28,138 bases of DNA, taken from Halapricum hydrolyticum (GTDB lineage Archaea; Halobacteriota; Halobacteria; Halobacteriales; Haloarculaceae). Made by a program: the position numbers and the translations under genes. The notes beneath the pieces are model-generated. The model was not told where the DNA came from. It saw only the letters and a program-made list of their open reading frames with translations, and did no database searches. The stretch lies in assembly GCF_025517535.1 (NCBI RefSeq), contig NZ_JAOPKC010000030.1:1-28138 (forward strand), written 5' to 3'. Below, piece by piece: positions 1 to 6,480 of the stretch. Positions within the stretch are counted from its first letter, which is position 1; each line of letters starts with the position of its first letter.

Positions 1-93
1 TCGAATCACTGCTTGAACAACCGGCTCAAGTCGGATTTCGACGATCGCGTCGTACCTCAGCGAACATCCTGCAATTTGAATCGGCAACTACTG

Positions 94-116
94 TTCAGGG
101 CGGGGAGGATGTCAAC
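94..116. mobile_element. Possible IS200/IS605-type end remnant
   Basis: The stretch TTCAGGGCGGGGAGGATGTC (start at 94) resembles the sequence that, from memory, often lies at the tnpB-side end of IS200/IS605 (IS1341-type) elements in haloarchaea. No TnpB or TnpA reading frame is recognisable beside it, so at most this is a solo end. The call rests on pattern memory, not on an alignment. Confidence 0.25.
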
Positions 117-344
117 TCCGTTCGGACGACCGGGGCGACGGTAGTTCTGTCCGCCAACCGTCGCTGCAACTCGAACAAATACCAGCGTTATAGGTCCACT
201 ATACCGTGAAAATACATATTTTCGATAAGAAACAAAGGGGGTGAAAACGTAGCACAGACCCTGTCCGCGTGCTATGCTCCCGACGAAGAGCCCACGTCAT
301 CGGCTGTCCGGCTGCACACGCGACGCGGTGCTCGTCGATTAGCT

Positions 345-368
345 AATATCGAGCGCGGGGATTTGAAC
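345..368. repeat. 24-bp direct repeat, copy 1 (tRNA T-arm-like)
   Basis: This 24-bp stretch is identical to 469-492. It ends in GGGGATTTGAAC, the complement of a T-loop sequence (GTTCAAATCCCC) that also occurs in the tRNA-Ala at 680-751. No cloverleaf can be drawn around it, so it is not a functional tRNA. It could be a fragment of a tRNA 3' end left by an integrated element. Confidence 0.75.
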
Positions 369-415
369 CACGCGAACACGGTCGCCTCGCGTTGCTCGGC
401 GCTGCGTGTTCTCTC

Positions 416-439
416 ATTCAAATCCCACCTCTCATATTT
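416..439. repeat. Degenerate inverted copy of the T-arm-like repeat
   Basis: This stretch begins ATTCAAATCCCAC and matches the reverse complement of the 24-bp repeat at its T-loop end (a run of ten identical bases) and again in the CTC and ATATTT parts. It lies between the two direct copies in opposite orientation, so the region can fold back on itself in two ways. Confidence 0.55.
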
Positions 440-468
440 GCGTCGCTCGCGGTTTGCGAACGACAACA

Positions 469-492
469 AATATCGAGCGCGGGGATTTGAAC
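469..492. repeat. 24-bp direct repeat, copy 2 (tRNA T-arm-like)
   Basis: Exact second copy of 345-368, 124 bp downstream in the same orientation. Two identical copies flanking a short segment is the arrangement expected of att-like duplications, although the 100 bp between them codes for nothing recognisable. Confidence 0.75.
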
Positions 493-542
493 TCGCCGAC
501 ATCTGATCCACGGATCCGGTCTTTTGTCTGTGTCGCAAGCAT

Positions 543-594
543 CCGCGCCGAAGGCGCGGTTCACCGGACACGAGGCCGTCGGCCGAGTGTCCGG
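543..594. repeat. Two adjacent perfect hairpins
   Basis: Positions 543-549 and 553-559 pair perfectly around a GAA loop. Immediately after, 564-571 pairs with 587-594 (CCGGACAC/GTGTCCGG). Inside it, GGCC pairs with GGCC around GTC, and GA faces GA in between. As plus-strand RNA this gives an 8-bp stem, a tandem G-A mismatch and a 4-bp stem. It may be part of a repeated extragenic palindrome, a terminator or a small structured RNA; the sequence does not decide. Confidence 0.5.
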
Positions 595-613
595 CAGTTT
601 TTCCCCAAGTTTT

Positions 614-665
614 TGCAAACGGGGTTCCCGCAGGCTCGCGTAGCAAGCCGAGGAAACCCCGTGCA
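614..665. repeat. Long imperfect hairpin upstream of tRNA-Ala
   Basis: The arms TGCA-ACGGGGTT and AACCCCGTGCA pair with one bulged A. An inner GGCT/AGCC stem closes the middle. It lies about 15 bp beyond the 3' end of the minus-strand tRNA-Ala, so it could act in tRNA transcript ending or be one more copy of a dispersed palindrome. Confidence 0.5.
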
Positions 666-679
666 GTAAAAAGTGGTAG

Positions 680-751
680 TGGACCGGCGGGGATTTGAAC
701 CCCGGGCCTCTTCCTTGCGAAGGAAGCGATCTGCCACTGATCTACCGGCCC
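680..751 (-). tRNA. tRNA-Ala (anticodon CGC)
   Basis: The minus strand reads GGGCCGGTAGATCAG at its 5' end and ends in CCGGTCC plus discriminator A. The 7-bp acceptor stem contains the G3:U70 pair that marks alanine tRNAs. The anticodon stem CTTCC/GGAAG encloses the loop TTCGCAA with anticodon CGC (complement at 717-719). The T-arm GGGGTTCAAATCCCC is intact. No intron is present and CCA is not encoded. It lies 114 bp beyond the S10 gene in the same direction. Confidence 0.95.
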
Positions 752-865
752 GCGTATGTCGTCCCACGAAGCGCAGGTGTTTGAATGATACGATTCCCCT
801 GCGCGTGAGACCCGCGTTCTGAACGGTGCGGACACCGCTCGACTCCCGCAAGCGTGGCGGTCCCG

Positions 866-1174
866 TTAGTCCTCGAGGACGATCTCGATGGAGACGTCGT
901 TGGGGACCTGGATGCGCATCAGCTGGCGGAGCGCACGCTCGTCGGCGTCGATGTCGATCAGCCGCTTGTGGACGCGCATCTCCCAGTGCTCCCAGGTTGC
1001 CGTCCCTTCACCGTCGGGTGACTTCCGGGCGGGCACTTCCAGCGTCTTGGTCGGCAGCGGGACGGGCCCGCTGAGCTTGACGCCGGTCTTGTTGGCGATC
1101 TCGCGGACGTCATCGCAGATGTCGTCCAGATCATCCGGGTTCGTGCCCGCGAGCCGAACGCGTGCTTGCTGCAT
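866..1174 (-). CDS. rps10: 30S ribosomal protein S10 (uS10)
   Basis: A 102-residue protein with the typical archaeal uS10 length and sequence, from MQQARVRLAGT to the C-terminal IEIVLED. S10 is part of the head of the small ribosomal subunit; its bacterial relative NusE also acts in antitermination. The central KLSGPVPLPTKTLEVP is the family's conserved loop region and is followed by a Trp-Glu-His-Trp stretch. Its ATG shares one base with the TAA stop of the EF-1alpha gene upstream (TAATG), so the two are surely co-transcribed and probably translationally coupled. This tuf-S10 order is conserved across archaea. Confidence 0.97.
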   Translation of the reverse strand: MQQARVRLAGTNPDDLDDICDDVREIANKTGVKLSGPVPLPTKTLEVPARKSPDGEGTATWEHWEMRVHKRLIDIDADERALRQLMRIQVPNDVSIEIVLED

Positions 1175-2445
1175 TATTCGCGCTCTTGAACGCTCAGGAC
1201 CTTCCCTGCCGCGATGGTCTGACCCATGTCACGGATGGCGAAGGACCCGAGCTCGGGAATCTCGCTGGACGGCTCGATGCTGAGCGGTTTCTGCGGTCGC
1301 ACGGTCACGACTGCAGCGTCACCCGACTGGATGAAGTCGGGGTTCTCCTCGGCGACCTCGCCGGAGGAGGGGTCGATCTTCTTGTCGATGGACTCGACCG
1401 TACAGGCGACCTGTGCAGTGTGTGCGTGGAAGACCGGCGTGTAGCCGGCGGTGATCACGCTGGGGTGCTGCATGACGACGATCTGCGCCTGGAAGGTCTC
1501 GGCGACCGTCGGCGGGTCGTCGGCCGGTCCACAGACGTCGCCGCGGCGGATGTCGTCCTTGCCGATGCCGCGGACGTTGAACCCGACGTTGTCGCCGGGG
1601 CCCGCGTGGTCGACTTCCTCGTGGTGCATCTCGATGGTCTTGACCTCGCCACCGACGTCAGACGGCTGGAAGCTGACGTTGTCGCCCGGGTTCATCGTCC
1701 CGGTCTCGATCCGTCCGACGGGGACGGTCCCGATACCGGAGATCGTGTAGACGTCCTGGATCGGCAGTCGCAGCGGCGCGTCCGTCGGCGGCTGGGGCTC
1801 CGGCAGGTTGTTGAGCGCTTCCAGGAGGGTCTCGCCGTCGTACCAGGGCGTGTTCTCCGACTCCTCGGAGACGTTGTCGCCCTCGAACGCAGAGGTCGGA
1901 ATGAAGCTCGCGTCTTCGGTGTCGAACGACACCTGGTTGAGGAGCTGCTTGACCTCTTCGACGACCTGCTTGTAGTCGGACTCGCTGTAGTCGACGAGGT
2001 CCATCTTGTTGACGGCGACGATCAGCTCGTCGATACCCAGTGTCTTCGAGAGGAAGACGTGCTCCTGGGTCTGGGGCTGAACGCCGTCGTCGGCGGCGAC
2101 GACCAGGACCGCGTTGTCGGCCTGGCTCGCGCCGGTGATCATGTTCTTCACGAAGTCGCGGTGACCAGGACAGTCGACGATGGTGAAGTAGTACTCGTCG
2201 GTGTCGAACTCCTGGTGGGCAATGTCGATGGTGACACCGCGCTCTCGCTCCTCGGCGAGGTTGTCCATCACGTAGGCGAACTCGAATCCGCCCTTGCCCT
2301 TCTCTTCGGCTTCTTCGCGGTACTGTTCGATGACGTGCTCGGGTACGGATCCTGTCTCGAACAGGAGCCGTCCGACCATTGTACTCTTCCCGTGGTCAAC
2401 GTGGCCGATGATGGCCAGGTTCTGGTGCGGTTTGTCCTCACTCAT
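1174..2445 (-). CDS. tef1a: Translation elongation factor EF-1alpha
   Basis: The 423-residue GTPase delivers aminoacyl-tRNA to the ribosomal A site. The G motifs are all visible: GHVDHGKS at residues 14-21, RGVTID near 69-74, DCPGH at 91-95 and NKMD at 146-149. Two beta-barrel domains follow, and the C-terminus is VLSVQERE. Length and motifs are those of the archaeal/eukaryotic factor rather than bacterial EF-Tu. The ATG at 2445 starts MSEDKPHQNL directly before the first strand of the G domain. A strong TATA element lies at 2494-2501, giving a 5' leader of about 25-30 nt. The gene is followed by S10 with a one-base overlap. Confidence 0.97.
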   Translation of the reverse strand: MSEDKPHQNLAIIGHVDHGKSTMVGRLLFETGSVPEHVIEQYREEAEEKGKGGFEFAYVMDNLAEERERGVTIDIAHQEFDTDEYYFTIVDCPGHRDFVKNMITGASQADNAVLVVAADDGVQPQTQEHVFLSKTLGIDELIVAVNKMDLVDYSESDYKQVVEEVKQLLNQVSFDTEDASFIPTSAFEGDNVSEESENTPWYDGETLLEALNNLPEPQPPTDAPLRLPIQDVYTISGIGTVPVGRIETGTMNPGDNVSFQPSDVGGEVKTIEMHHEEVDHAGPGDNVGFNVRGIGKDDIRRGDVCGPADDPPTVAETFQAQIVVMQHPSVITAGYTPVFHAHTAQVACTVESIDKKIDPSSGEVAEENPDFIQSGDAAVVTVRPQKPLSIEPSSEIPELGSFAIRDMGQTIAAGKVLSVQERE

Positions 2446-2493
2446 TGGTATCTCACGCGCAGAGGCGCTGTATCGGAATCTTTCGTCAGAAGC

Positions 2494-2509
2494 AATTAAA
2501 ACCGTTTCG
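2494..2509 (-). promoter_or_regulatory. Archaeal promoter (BRE/TATA) for EF-1alpha and S10
   Basis: On the minus strand CGAAACGG is followed by TTTTAATT, a good BRE plus TATA pair in otherwise GC-rich DNA. Transcription should begin about 25 bp downstream, near 2471-2475, upstream of the ATG at 2445. This separates the translation-factor operon from the hom gene that ends at 2560. Confidence 0.65.
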
Positions 2510-2559
2510 ATACGCTACAGGCACCGTCCCGTCGCCGTCTTGCGTTTTGGGAACTGCTG

Positions 2560-3516
2560 TCACGGAACGGCTCGGGTAAGTCGGTTGATATCGGAGAGCA
2601 CAGCCGTCGCGGTTTCGGGACCACCCGCGCCGCGTCCCGAGAGGTTCAACCGCCCCGCGTTCTCGGTCTCCAGCTGGACGATGTTTCGGGTGCCACTCGG
2701 CGCGAGATCGGCCTGCTCGGGAACCAGCCGCGGCCCTACGCGGATCTCTCCGCCCGCGACCTCGCCGATCAGCCGGATCGTCCGGCCGTCCCCGCGGGCG
2801 AGTTCGAGCGCGCTCGGCGGGATCGCCTCGATCCCCTCGACGGTCGCGTCCTCGAGGGTGTACTCCCGGCCGTCAGACAGGACGTTCGCCAGGATGACGC
2901 ATTTCAGTGCCGCGTCCGTCCCCTCCACGTCGAAGGACGGATCTGCCTCCGCGACGCCCAGATCCTGTGCTTCCGCGAGCACGTGCTCGTAATCGAGTCC
3001 CTCCGCAGCCATCCGCGAGAGGATGAAGTTCGCGGTCCCGTTGAGCACGCCGCGCGCGGCGGTGATCGTCTCCGGCCCGTAGTCCTCGATCGTCGACAGT
3101 ACCGGGATCGCACCCCCGACCGTCGCCTCGAACCGGACCTCGCCCGCGCTGTCCTCGGCCAGGGCCATCACCTCGCCGTACCGTTCCGCGACTGGCCCTT
3201 TGTTCGCCAGCACGACGTGACGGTCGCGCTGGAGCGCCCGCTGGAGGTGGCCGAACCCGGGCTGGGCGTCGCCGAGCGTCGTCGGCGTCGCCTCCACGAG
3301 CACGTCGTAGTCGGTCTCGAGGGCGTCTCCCGGATCTGCCGTCCCGACAGCCCCCTCGCTGTCCTTGCGTTCGAGGACGGCGTCGACGTCGAGGCCGTCG
3401 GGGTCGATCGCGGCCGAGCTCGAATCGGCTACTGCGGTCACCCTGTGCCCGTAGTCGCCGGCCAGTTGTGCGACTGAACTGCCGACGGCGCCTGCACCTG
3501 CGATCGCCAGACGCAT
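2560..3516 (-). CDS. hom: Homoserine dehydrogenase (copy 1)
   Basis: This enzyme reduces aspartate semialdehyde to homoserine with NAD(P)H, the branch point towards threonine and methionine. The 318-residue protein starts with a Rossmann fold (GAGAVGSS, residues 7-14). It has ANKGP with Lys106, and the GTDAALK segment holds Asp201 and Lys205, which match the catalytic Asp and Lys of the family. There is no C-terminal ACT domain; that function is supplied by the separate upstream gene. The ACT gene's TGA overlaps this ATG (TGATG), so the pair is coupled. A close paralogue lies at 4903-5859. The copies differ most at residues 31-66 and at the extreme C-terminus. Confidence 0.93.
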   Translation of the reverse strand: MRLAIAGAGAVGSSVAQLAGDYGHRVTAVADSSSAAIDPDGLDVDAVLERKDSEGAVGTADPGDALETDYDVLVEATPTTLGDAQPGFGHLQRALQRDRHVVLANKGPVAERYGEVMALAEDSAGEVRFEATVGGAIPVLSTIEDYGPETITAARGVLNGTANFILSRMAAEGLDYEHVLAEAQDLGVAEADPSFDVEGTDAALKCVILANVLSDGREYTLEDATVEGIEAIPPSALELARGDGRTIRLIGEVAGGEIRVGPRLVPEQADLAPSGTRNIVQLETENAGRLNLSGRGAGGPETATAVLSDINRLTRAVP

Positions 3517-4043
3517 CAGACGCCACCTCCGGTCGCCAGCGGCTCGATGACGCGCAAGTCCTTCTCGTCGGCGACTGTCCGCACCGCCTGTAGCGTCTCT
3601 CCGACCGCCCCCTGGTCGGTCTTCAGCCGGAGTCGGGCACTCGATTCGTCGTCGGTTCCCTCGGGTGCGGACAGCGAGAGGTCCGCGACACGACTGTTCG
3701 TTTCCGTCCGCAATCGCGAGAGCGTGTCCGAGAGGTCGGTGTCGACGAGATGCCCGACCAGCACGATCGTCAGCTCCTCGCTGTAGCGTTCCTGGCCGGC
3801 CTGGACGACGTTGACGCCGGCGTCGCGTAGCGCTTCGACGATCGTCTCGAATCGCTCCGGCGTCGCCTCCAGATCGACCTCGACTGGAATGTGTCCGCGC
3901 GGCGTGACGTTGCCCCGCTCGTGGAAGATCGACAGCAGGTTCCCGCCGTTGTCGGCGATCGGTTCCAGCGCTCGGAGTAGTTCCCCTGGTTCGTCGACCA
4001 GCTCCAGTCGCACCGTGTACGCCTGGGTTCGCGTCTCGCTCAT
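3516..4043 (-). CDS. ACT-domain regulatory protein (copy 1), partner of homoserine dehydrogenase
   Basis: A 175-residue protein without an enzyme domain. Residues about 8-80 form an ACT domain: YTVRLELVDEPGELLRALEP is the first strand and helix, and the later GHIPVEVDLE is typical. A second ACT-like half begins at ELTIVLVGHLVDTDLSD. ACT domains bind amino acids, so this is probably the allosteric subunit sensing threonine or a related end product for the dehydrogenase encoded next. The ATG at 4043 is preceded by GGGGTGAG eight bases upstream and overlaps the stop of an 11-codon ORF (4040-4075). The middle of the gene is identical to copy 2 over 134 bp, a likely trace of gene conversion. Confidence 0.85.
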   Translation of the reverse strand: MSETRTQAYTVRLELVDEPGELLRALEPIADNGGNLLSIFHERGNVTPRGHIPVEVDLEATPERFETIVEALRDAGVNVVQAGQERYSEELTIVLVGHLVDTDLSDTLSRLRTETNSRVADLSLSAPEGTDDESSARLRLKTDQGAVGETLQAVRTVADEKDLRVIEPLATGGGV

Positions 4044-4075
4044 CGGACGCTCACCCCGCTCTCGATCGGGTTCAT
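4040..4075 (-). CDS. Possible 11-residue upstream ORF (leader) of ACT/hom operon 1
   Basis: ATG AAC CCG ATC GAG AGC GGG GTG AGC GTC CGA TGA encodes MNPIESGVSVR. Its stop overlaps the start of the ACT gene (ATGA). Copy 2 has an equivalent ORF of the same length with the same overlap (6380-6415). The GGGGTGAG inside also serves as the ribosome binding site of the ACT gene. I do not know whether it is translated. It contains no run of Thr or Met codons, so a classical attenuator peptide is unlikely. Confidence 0.35.
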   Translation of the reverse strand: MNPIESGVSVR

Positions 4076-4219
4076 GCTACCTGGCGTACGCCGGACGCCG
4101 TCAAGAAAGTTCGGACGAGAAACCGACGGCGGTCGCCACAAACCAGACGTACCGTCTTCGTTCGACGCTCCGTTCTGAAATAGCATACACCTATCACCTT
4201 AGACATCCAATATGTAGAC

Positions 4220-4810
4220 ATGGACATCAGGTCTCGAACTCGTAGCGCTGCGCTCGCCCGCGGGGCAGCCGCCGGCGCTCTCGGTTTCTTTACTGGCTAC
4301 CTGCTCACGTGGATCTTCGCCGGCGCGAAGATCGCGGATCTCATGATCGGCGGGGTCTTCGGCGGCGGCGTGCCGGACTGGCGGGCGGTTCTGTGGGTAT
4401 TTTACGACAGTCACTTCGTCGGCACGCGGACACCCGAGGTATTCGGCCCGGGCGGTGATCGCTGGGCTGGCGGCGACCTCATCGACACCGTCGAACTGCT
4501 CGGCGTCGAGTATCTCTATCTCGTGCCCGTCGTCGTCCTTCTGATCGGGGGCGTGACGATGGCACGTTTCGCCGGCGCGAGGACGGCCAGGGACGGAGCG
4601 ATGGCTGGCGTCACTCTCGCGCTCGGGTATTTCCTGCTCGTGCTCCTCGGGCTGTTCGTCGCCACCCAGGGCGGCGTGGCGCCCAGTCCGCTCCGTGCGC
4701 TCGTCATCGCGGGTGTCGTCTACCCGATCGCGTTCGGTGCGATCGGCGGTGCCGTCACCGGTTTCTACTTTGATTCAGCGAGAGAATCCCGTCACACACC
4801 ACAGACGTGA
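4220..4810 (+). CDS. Predicted membrane protein between the two hom/ACT copies
   Basis: A 196-residue protein I do not recognise as a named family. Hydrophobic segments lie at about residues 15-37 (GFFTGYLLTWIFAG), 38-52, 97-115 (YLYLVPVVVLLIGGVTM), 125-147 and 158-182, so four or five membrane passes are likely. A soluble loop with Trp and Asp residues lies at about 53-95. The ATG at 4220 is the first in the frame and the frame shows normal GC-rich third positions. It runs opposite to both flanking operons and so interrupts what would otherwise be a simple tandem duplication. No promoter stands out. Confidence 0.75.
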   Translation: MDIRSRTRSAALARGAAAGALGFFTGYLLTWIFAGAKIADLMIGGVFGGGVPDWRAVLWVFYDSHFVGTRTPEVFGPGGDRWAGGDLIDTVELLGVEYLYLVPVVVLLIGGVTMARFAGARTARDGAMAGVTLALGYFLLVLLGLFVATQGGVAPSPLRALVIAGVVYPIAFGAIGGAVTGFYFDSARESRHTPQT

Positions 4811-4902
4811 ACGGCGTTCCGGTCACGCCGTCAGCGTGCAGTCGCGATTGTGAGGCTACTTCTCGGTTGGAGAACTCGCGGCTCGTAGTAGCGTGACGGC
4901 TG

Positions 4903-5859
4903 TCAGAGCGGAGGGAGCCTGCCGACGTCCGCCAGCATCGCCGTCGCGGTTTCGGGGCCGCCAGCACCGCGACCCGAGAGGTTCAGTCGCCCCGCGTTCT
5001 CGGTCTCCAGCTGGACGATGTTGGTCGTCCCGGTGACCGCGAGTTCGCTGTGTTCGGGGACCAGCCGCGGTCCCACGCGGATCTCCCCGCCTGCAACCTC
5101 ACCGATCAGCCGGATCGTCCGGCCGTCTTCCTGAGCCAGTTCCAGGGCGCTCTCGGGGATGTCCTTGATCCCCTCGACGGCCGCGTCCTCGAGGGTGTAC
5201 TCCCGGTCGCCCTCCGCGAGGACGTTCGCCAGGATGACGCACTTCAGGGCCGCGTCGGTCCCCTCCACGTCGAAGGAGGGATCGGTCTCGGCGACGCCCA
5301 GATCTTGCGCCTCCGCGAGCACGTGTTCGTAGCCTAGCCCGGCGCTGGCCATCCGTGAGAGGATAAAGTTCGCGGTCCCGTTGAGTACGCCGCGCGCGGC
5401 GGTGATCGTCTCCGGGCCGTAGTCCTCGATCGTTGACAGCACCGGGATCGCACCTCCGACCGTCGCCTCGAACCGGACCTCGCCCGCGCTCTGTTCGGCC
5501 AGATCCATCACCTCGCCGTAGCGTTCGGCCATCGGCCCCTTGTTCGCCAGCACGACGTGCCGATCGAGCTGGAGCGCTCGCTCGAGGTGGCCGAATCCGG
5601 GCTGGGCGTCGCCGAGCGTGACCGGCGTCGCCTCCACGAGCACGTCGTAGTCGGCCTCGAGTGCGTCCTCGGGATCGTCCTCACCGAGGTGGCGCTCGCC
5701 CTCGTGCTGGCGTTCGAGCGCGGCTTCGACGTCGATCCCGCCGGAATCGATCGTCGCGGCCTCGACGTTCGCCATCGCGGTGACCGTGTGACCGTAGTCG
5801 CCGGCCAGTTGCGCGACGGAACTCCCGACGGTGCCGGTCCCGACGATCGCAAGCCGCAT
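4903..5859 (-). CDS. hom: Homoserine dehydrogenase (copy 2)
   Basis: Paralogue of the gene at 2560-3516, also 318 residues and with the same catalytic landmarks: ANKGP with its Lys, GTDAALK with Asp and Lys, and the C-terminal GRGAGGPETATA. The nucleotide-binding loop reads GTGTVGSS instead of GAGAVGSS. The segment after the first beta-alpha unit differs clearly (residues about 31-66), which might alter cofactor choice; that is inference. Its ATG overlaps the TGA of the adjacent ACT gene, exactly as in copy 1. Both copies look intact, so neither can be called a pseudogene from sequence. Confidence 0.92.
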   Translation of the reverse strand: MRLAIVGTGTVGSSVAQLAGDYGHTVTAMANVEAATIDSGGIDVEAALERQHEGERHLGEDDPEDALEADYDVLVEATPVTLGDAQPGFGHLERALQLDRHVVLANKGPMAERYGEVMDLAEQSAGEVRFEATVGGAIPVLSTIEDYGPETITAARGVLNGTANFILSRMASAGLGYEHVLAEAQDLGVAETDPSFDVEGTDAALKCVILANVLAEGDREYTLEDAAVEGIKDIPESALELAQEDGRTIRLIGEVAGGEIRVGPRLVPEHSELAVTGTTNIVQLETENAGRLNLSGRGAGGPETATAMLADVGRLPPL

Positions 5860-6383
5860 CAGACACCACCTCCGGCCGCAAGCGGCTCGATCACGCGCAG
5901 GTCTTTCTCGTCGGCGACCGTTCGCACGGCGTCCAGCGTCTCCTCGACTGCGCCCCGGTCGGTCTTCAGCCGGAGTCGGGCACTGGACTCGCCTTCTGTG
6001 CCTTCTGGCGCGGACAGCGACACGTCCGAAACGGCCCCGTTTTCGGCCCGCAATCGCGAGAGCGTGTCCGAGAGGTCGGTGTCGACGAGGTGGCCCACGA
6101 GGACGACCGTCAGCTCCTCGCTGTAGCGTTCCTGGCCGGCCTGGACGACGTTGACGCCGGCGTCGTGCAGCGCTTCGACGATCGTCTCGAATCGCTCCGG
6201 CGTCGCCTCCAGATCGACCTCGACTGGAATGTGTCCGCGCGGCGTGACGTTGCCCCGCTCGTGGAAGATCGACAGCAGGTTCCCGCCGTTGTCGGCGATC
6301 GGCTCCAGCGTCCGGAGCAGTTCGCCGGGCTCGTCGACCAGTTCCAGTCGCACCGTGTAGGACTGCGTCCGCGTCTCGCTCAT
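5859..6383 (-). CDS. ACT-domain regulatory protein (copy 2)
   Basis: A 174-residue paralogue of the protein at 3516-4043, one residue shorter in the middle (RAENGAVSDVSLS against RTETNSRVADLSLS). Two ACT-type halves are recognisable and no catalytic domain is present. It probably regulates the neighbouring dehydrogenase, whose start it overlaps. Its own start overlaps an 11-codon ORF at 6380-6415. Bases 6169-6302 are identical to 3829-3962, although the genes differ at many sites on either side. This favours recent gene conversion over simple conservation, because synonymous sites are unchanged too. Confidence 0.85.
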   Translation of the reverse strand: MSETRTQSYTVRLELVDEPGELLRTLEPIADNGGNLLSIFHERGNVTPRGHIPVEVDLEATPERFETIVEALHDAGVNVVQAGQERYSEELTVVLVGHLVDTDLSDTLSRLRAENGAVSDVSLSAPEGTEGESSARLRLKTDRGAVEETLDAVRTVADEKDLRVIEPLAAGGGV

Positions 6384-6415
6384 CGGACGCTCACCCCGGA
6401 ATCGGAAGCGTTCAT
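6380..6415 (-). CDS. Possible 11-residue upstream ORF (leader) of ACT/hom operon 2
   Basis: Encodes MNASDSGVSVR and stops in an ATGA overlap with the ACT start, matching the ORF at 4040-4075 in length, frame and C-terminal SGVSVR. Upstream of its ATG the two operons no longer resemble each other, so the homologous block begins at or near this start codon. A weak TATA-like CTTACAA lies about 30 bp upstream, which would fit a leaderless transcript beginning at the small ORF. Confidence 0.35.
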   Translation of the reverse strand: MNASDSGVSVR

Positions 6416-6480
6416 GTTTGTTTCGTCTGGTAGCGGCGGTTGTAAGTCAATTTCGTATCCGCGGCGTCGCGAGGGCTGAC

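Larger units (their letters stand above)
1..679. other. Gene-poor, repeat-rich region next to tRNA-Ala
   Basis: I see no convincing protein gene here. Open frames exist on both strands, but they run through inverted repeats and have no start signal or recognisable domain. What it holds: a possible insertion-sequence end near 94-116, an AT-rich patch around 205-240, a 24-bp direct repeat at 345-368 and 469-492 with a related inverted copy at 416-439, and hairpins at 543-559, 564-594 and 614-665. The reading frame at positions 3-207 is open on the plus strand at the window edge, but I cannot assign it. Such clutter next to a tRNA gene fits a site of repeated integration and decay; this is an inference. 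Confidence 0.6.

Noticed and set aside
272..835. 187-residue minus-strand open frame
   Set aside because: It runs through inverted repeats and the complete tRNA-Ala, and shows no domain; it is open only because of GC-rich composition.
1162..2499. 445-residue plus-strand open frame
   Set aside because: Mirror frame of EF-1alpha; rich in Asp/Val/Leu/Arg as expected from antisense of haloarchaeal codons.
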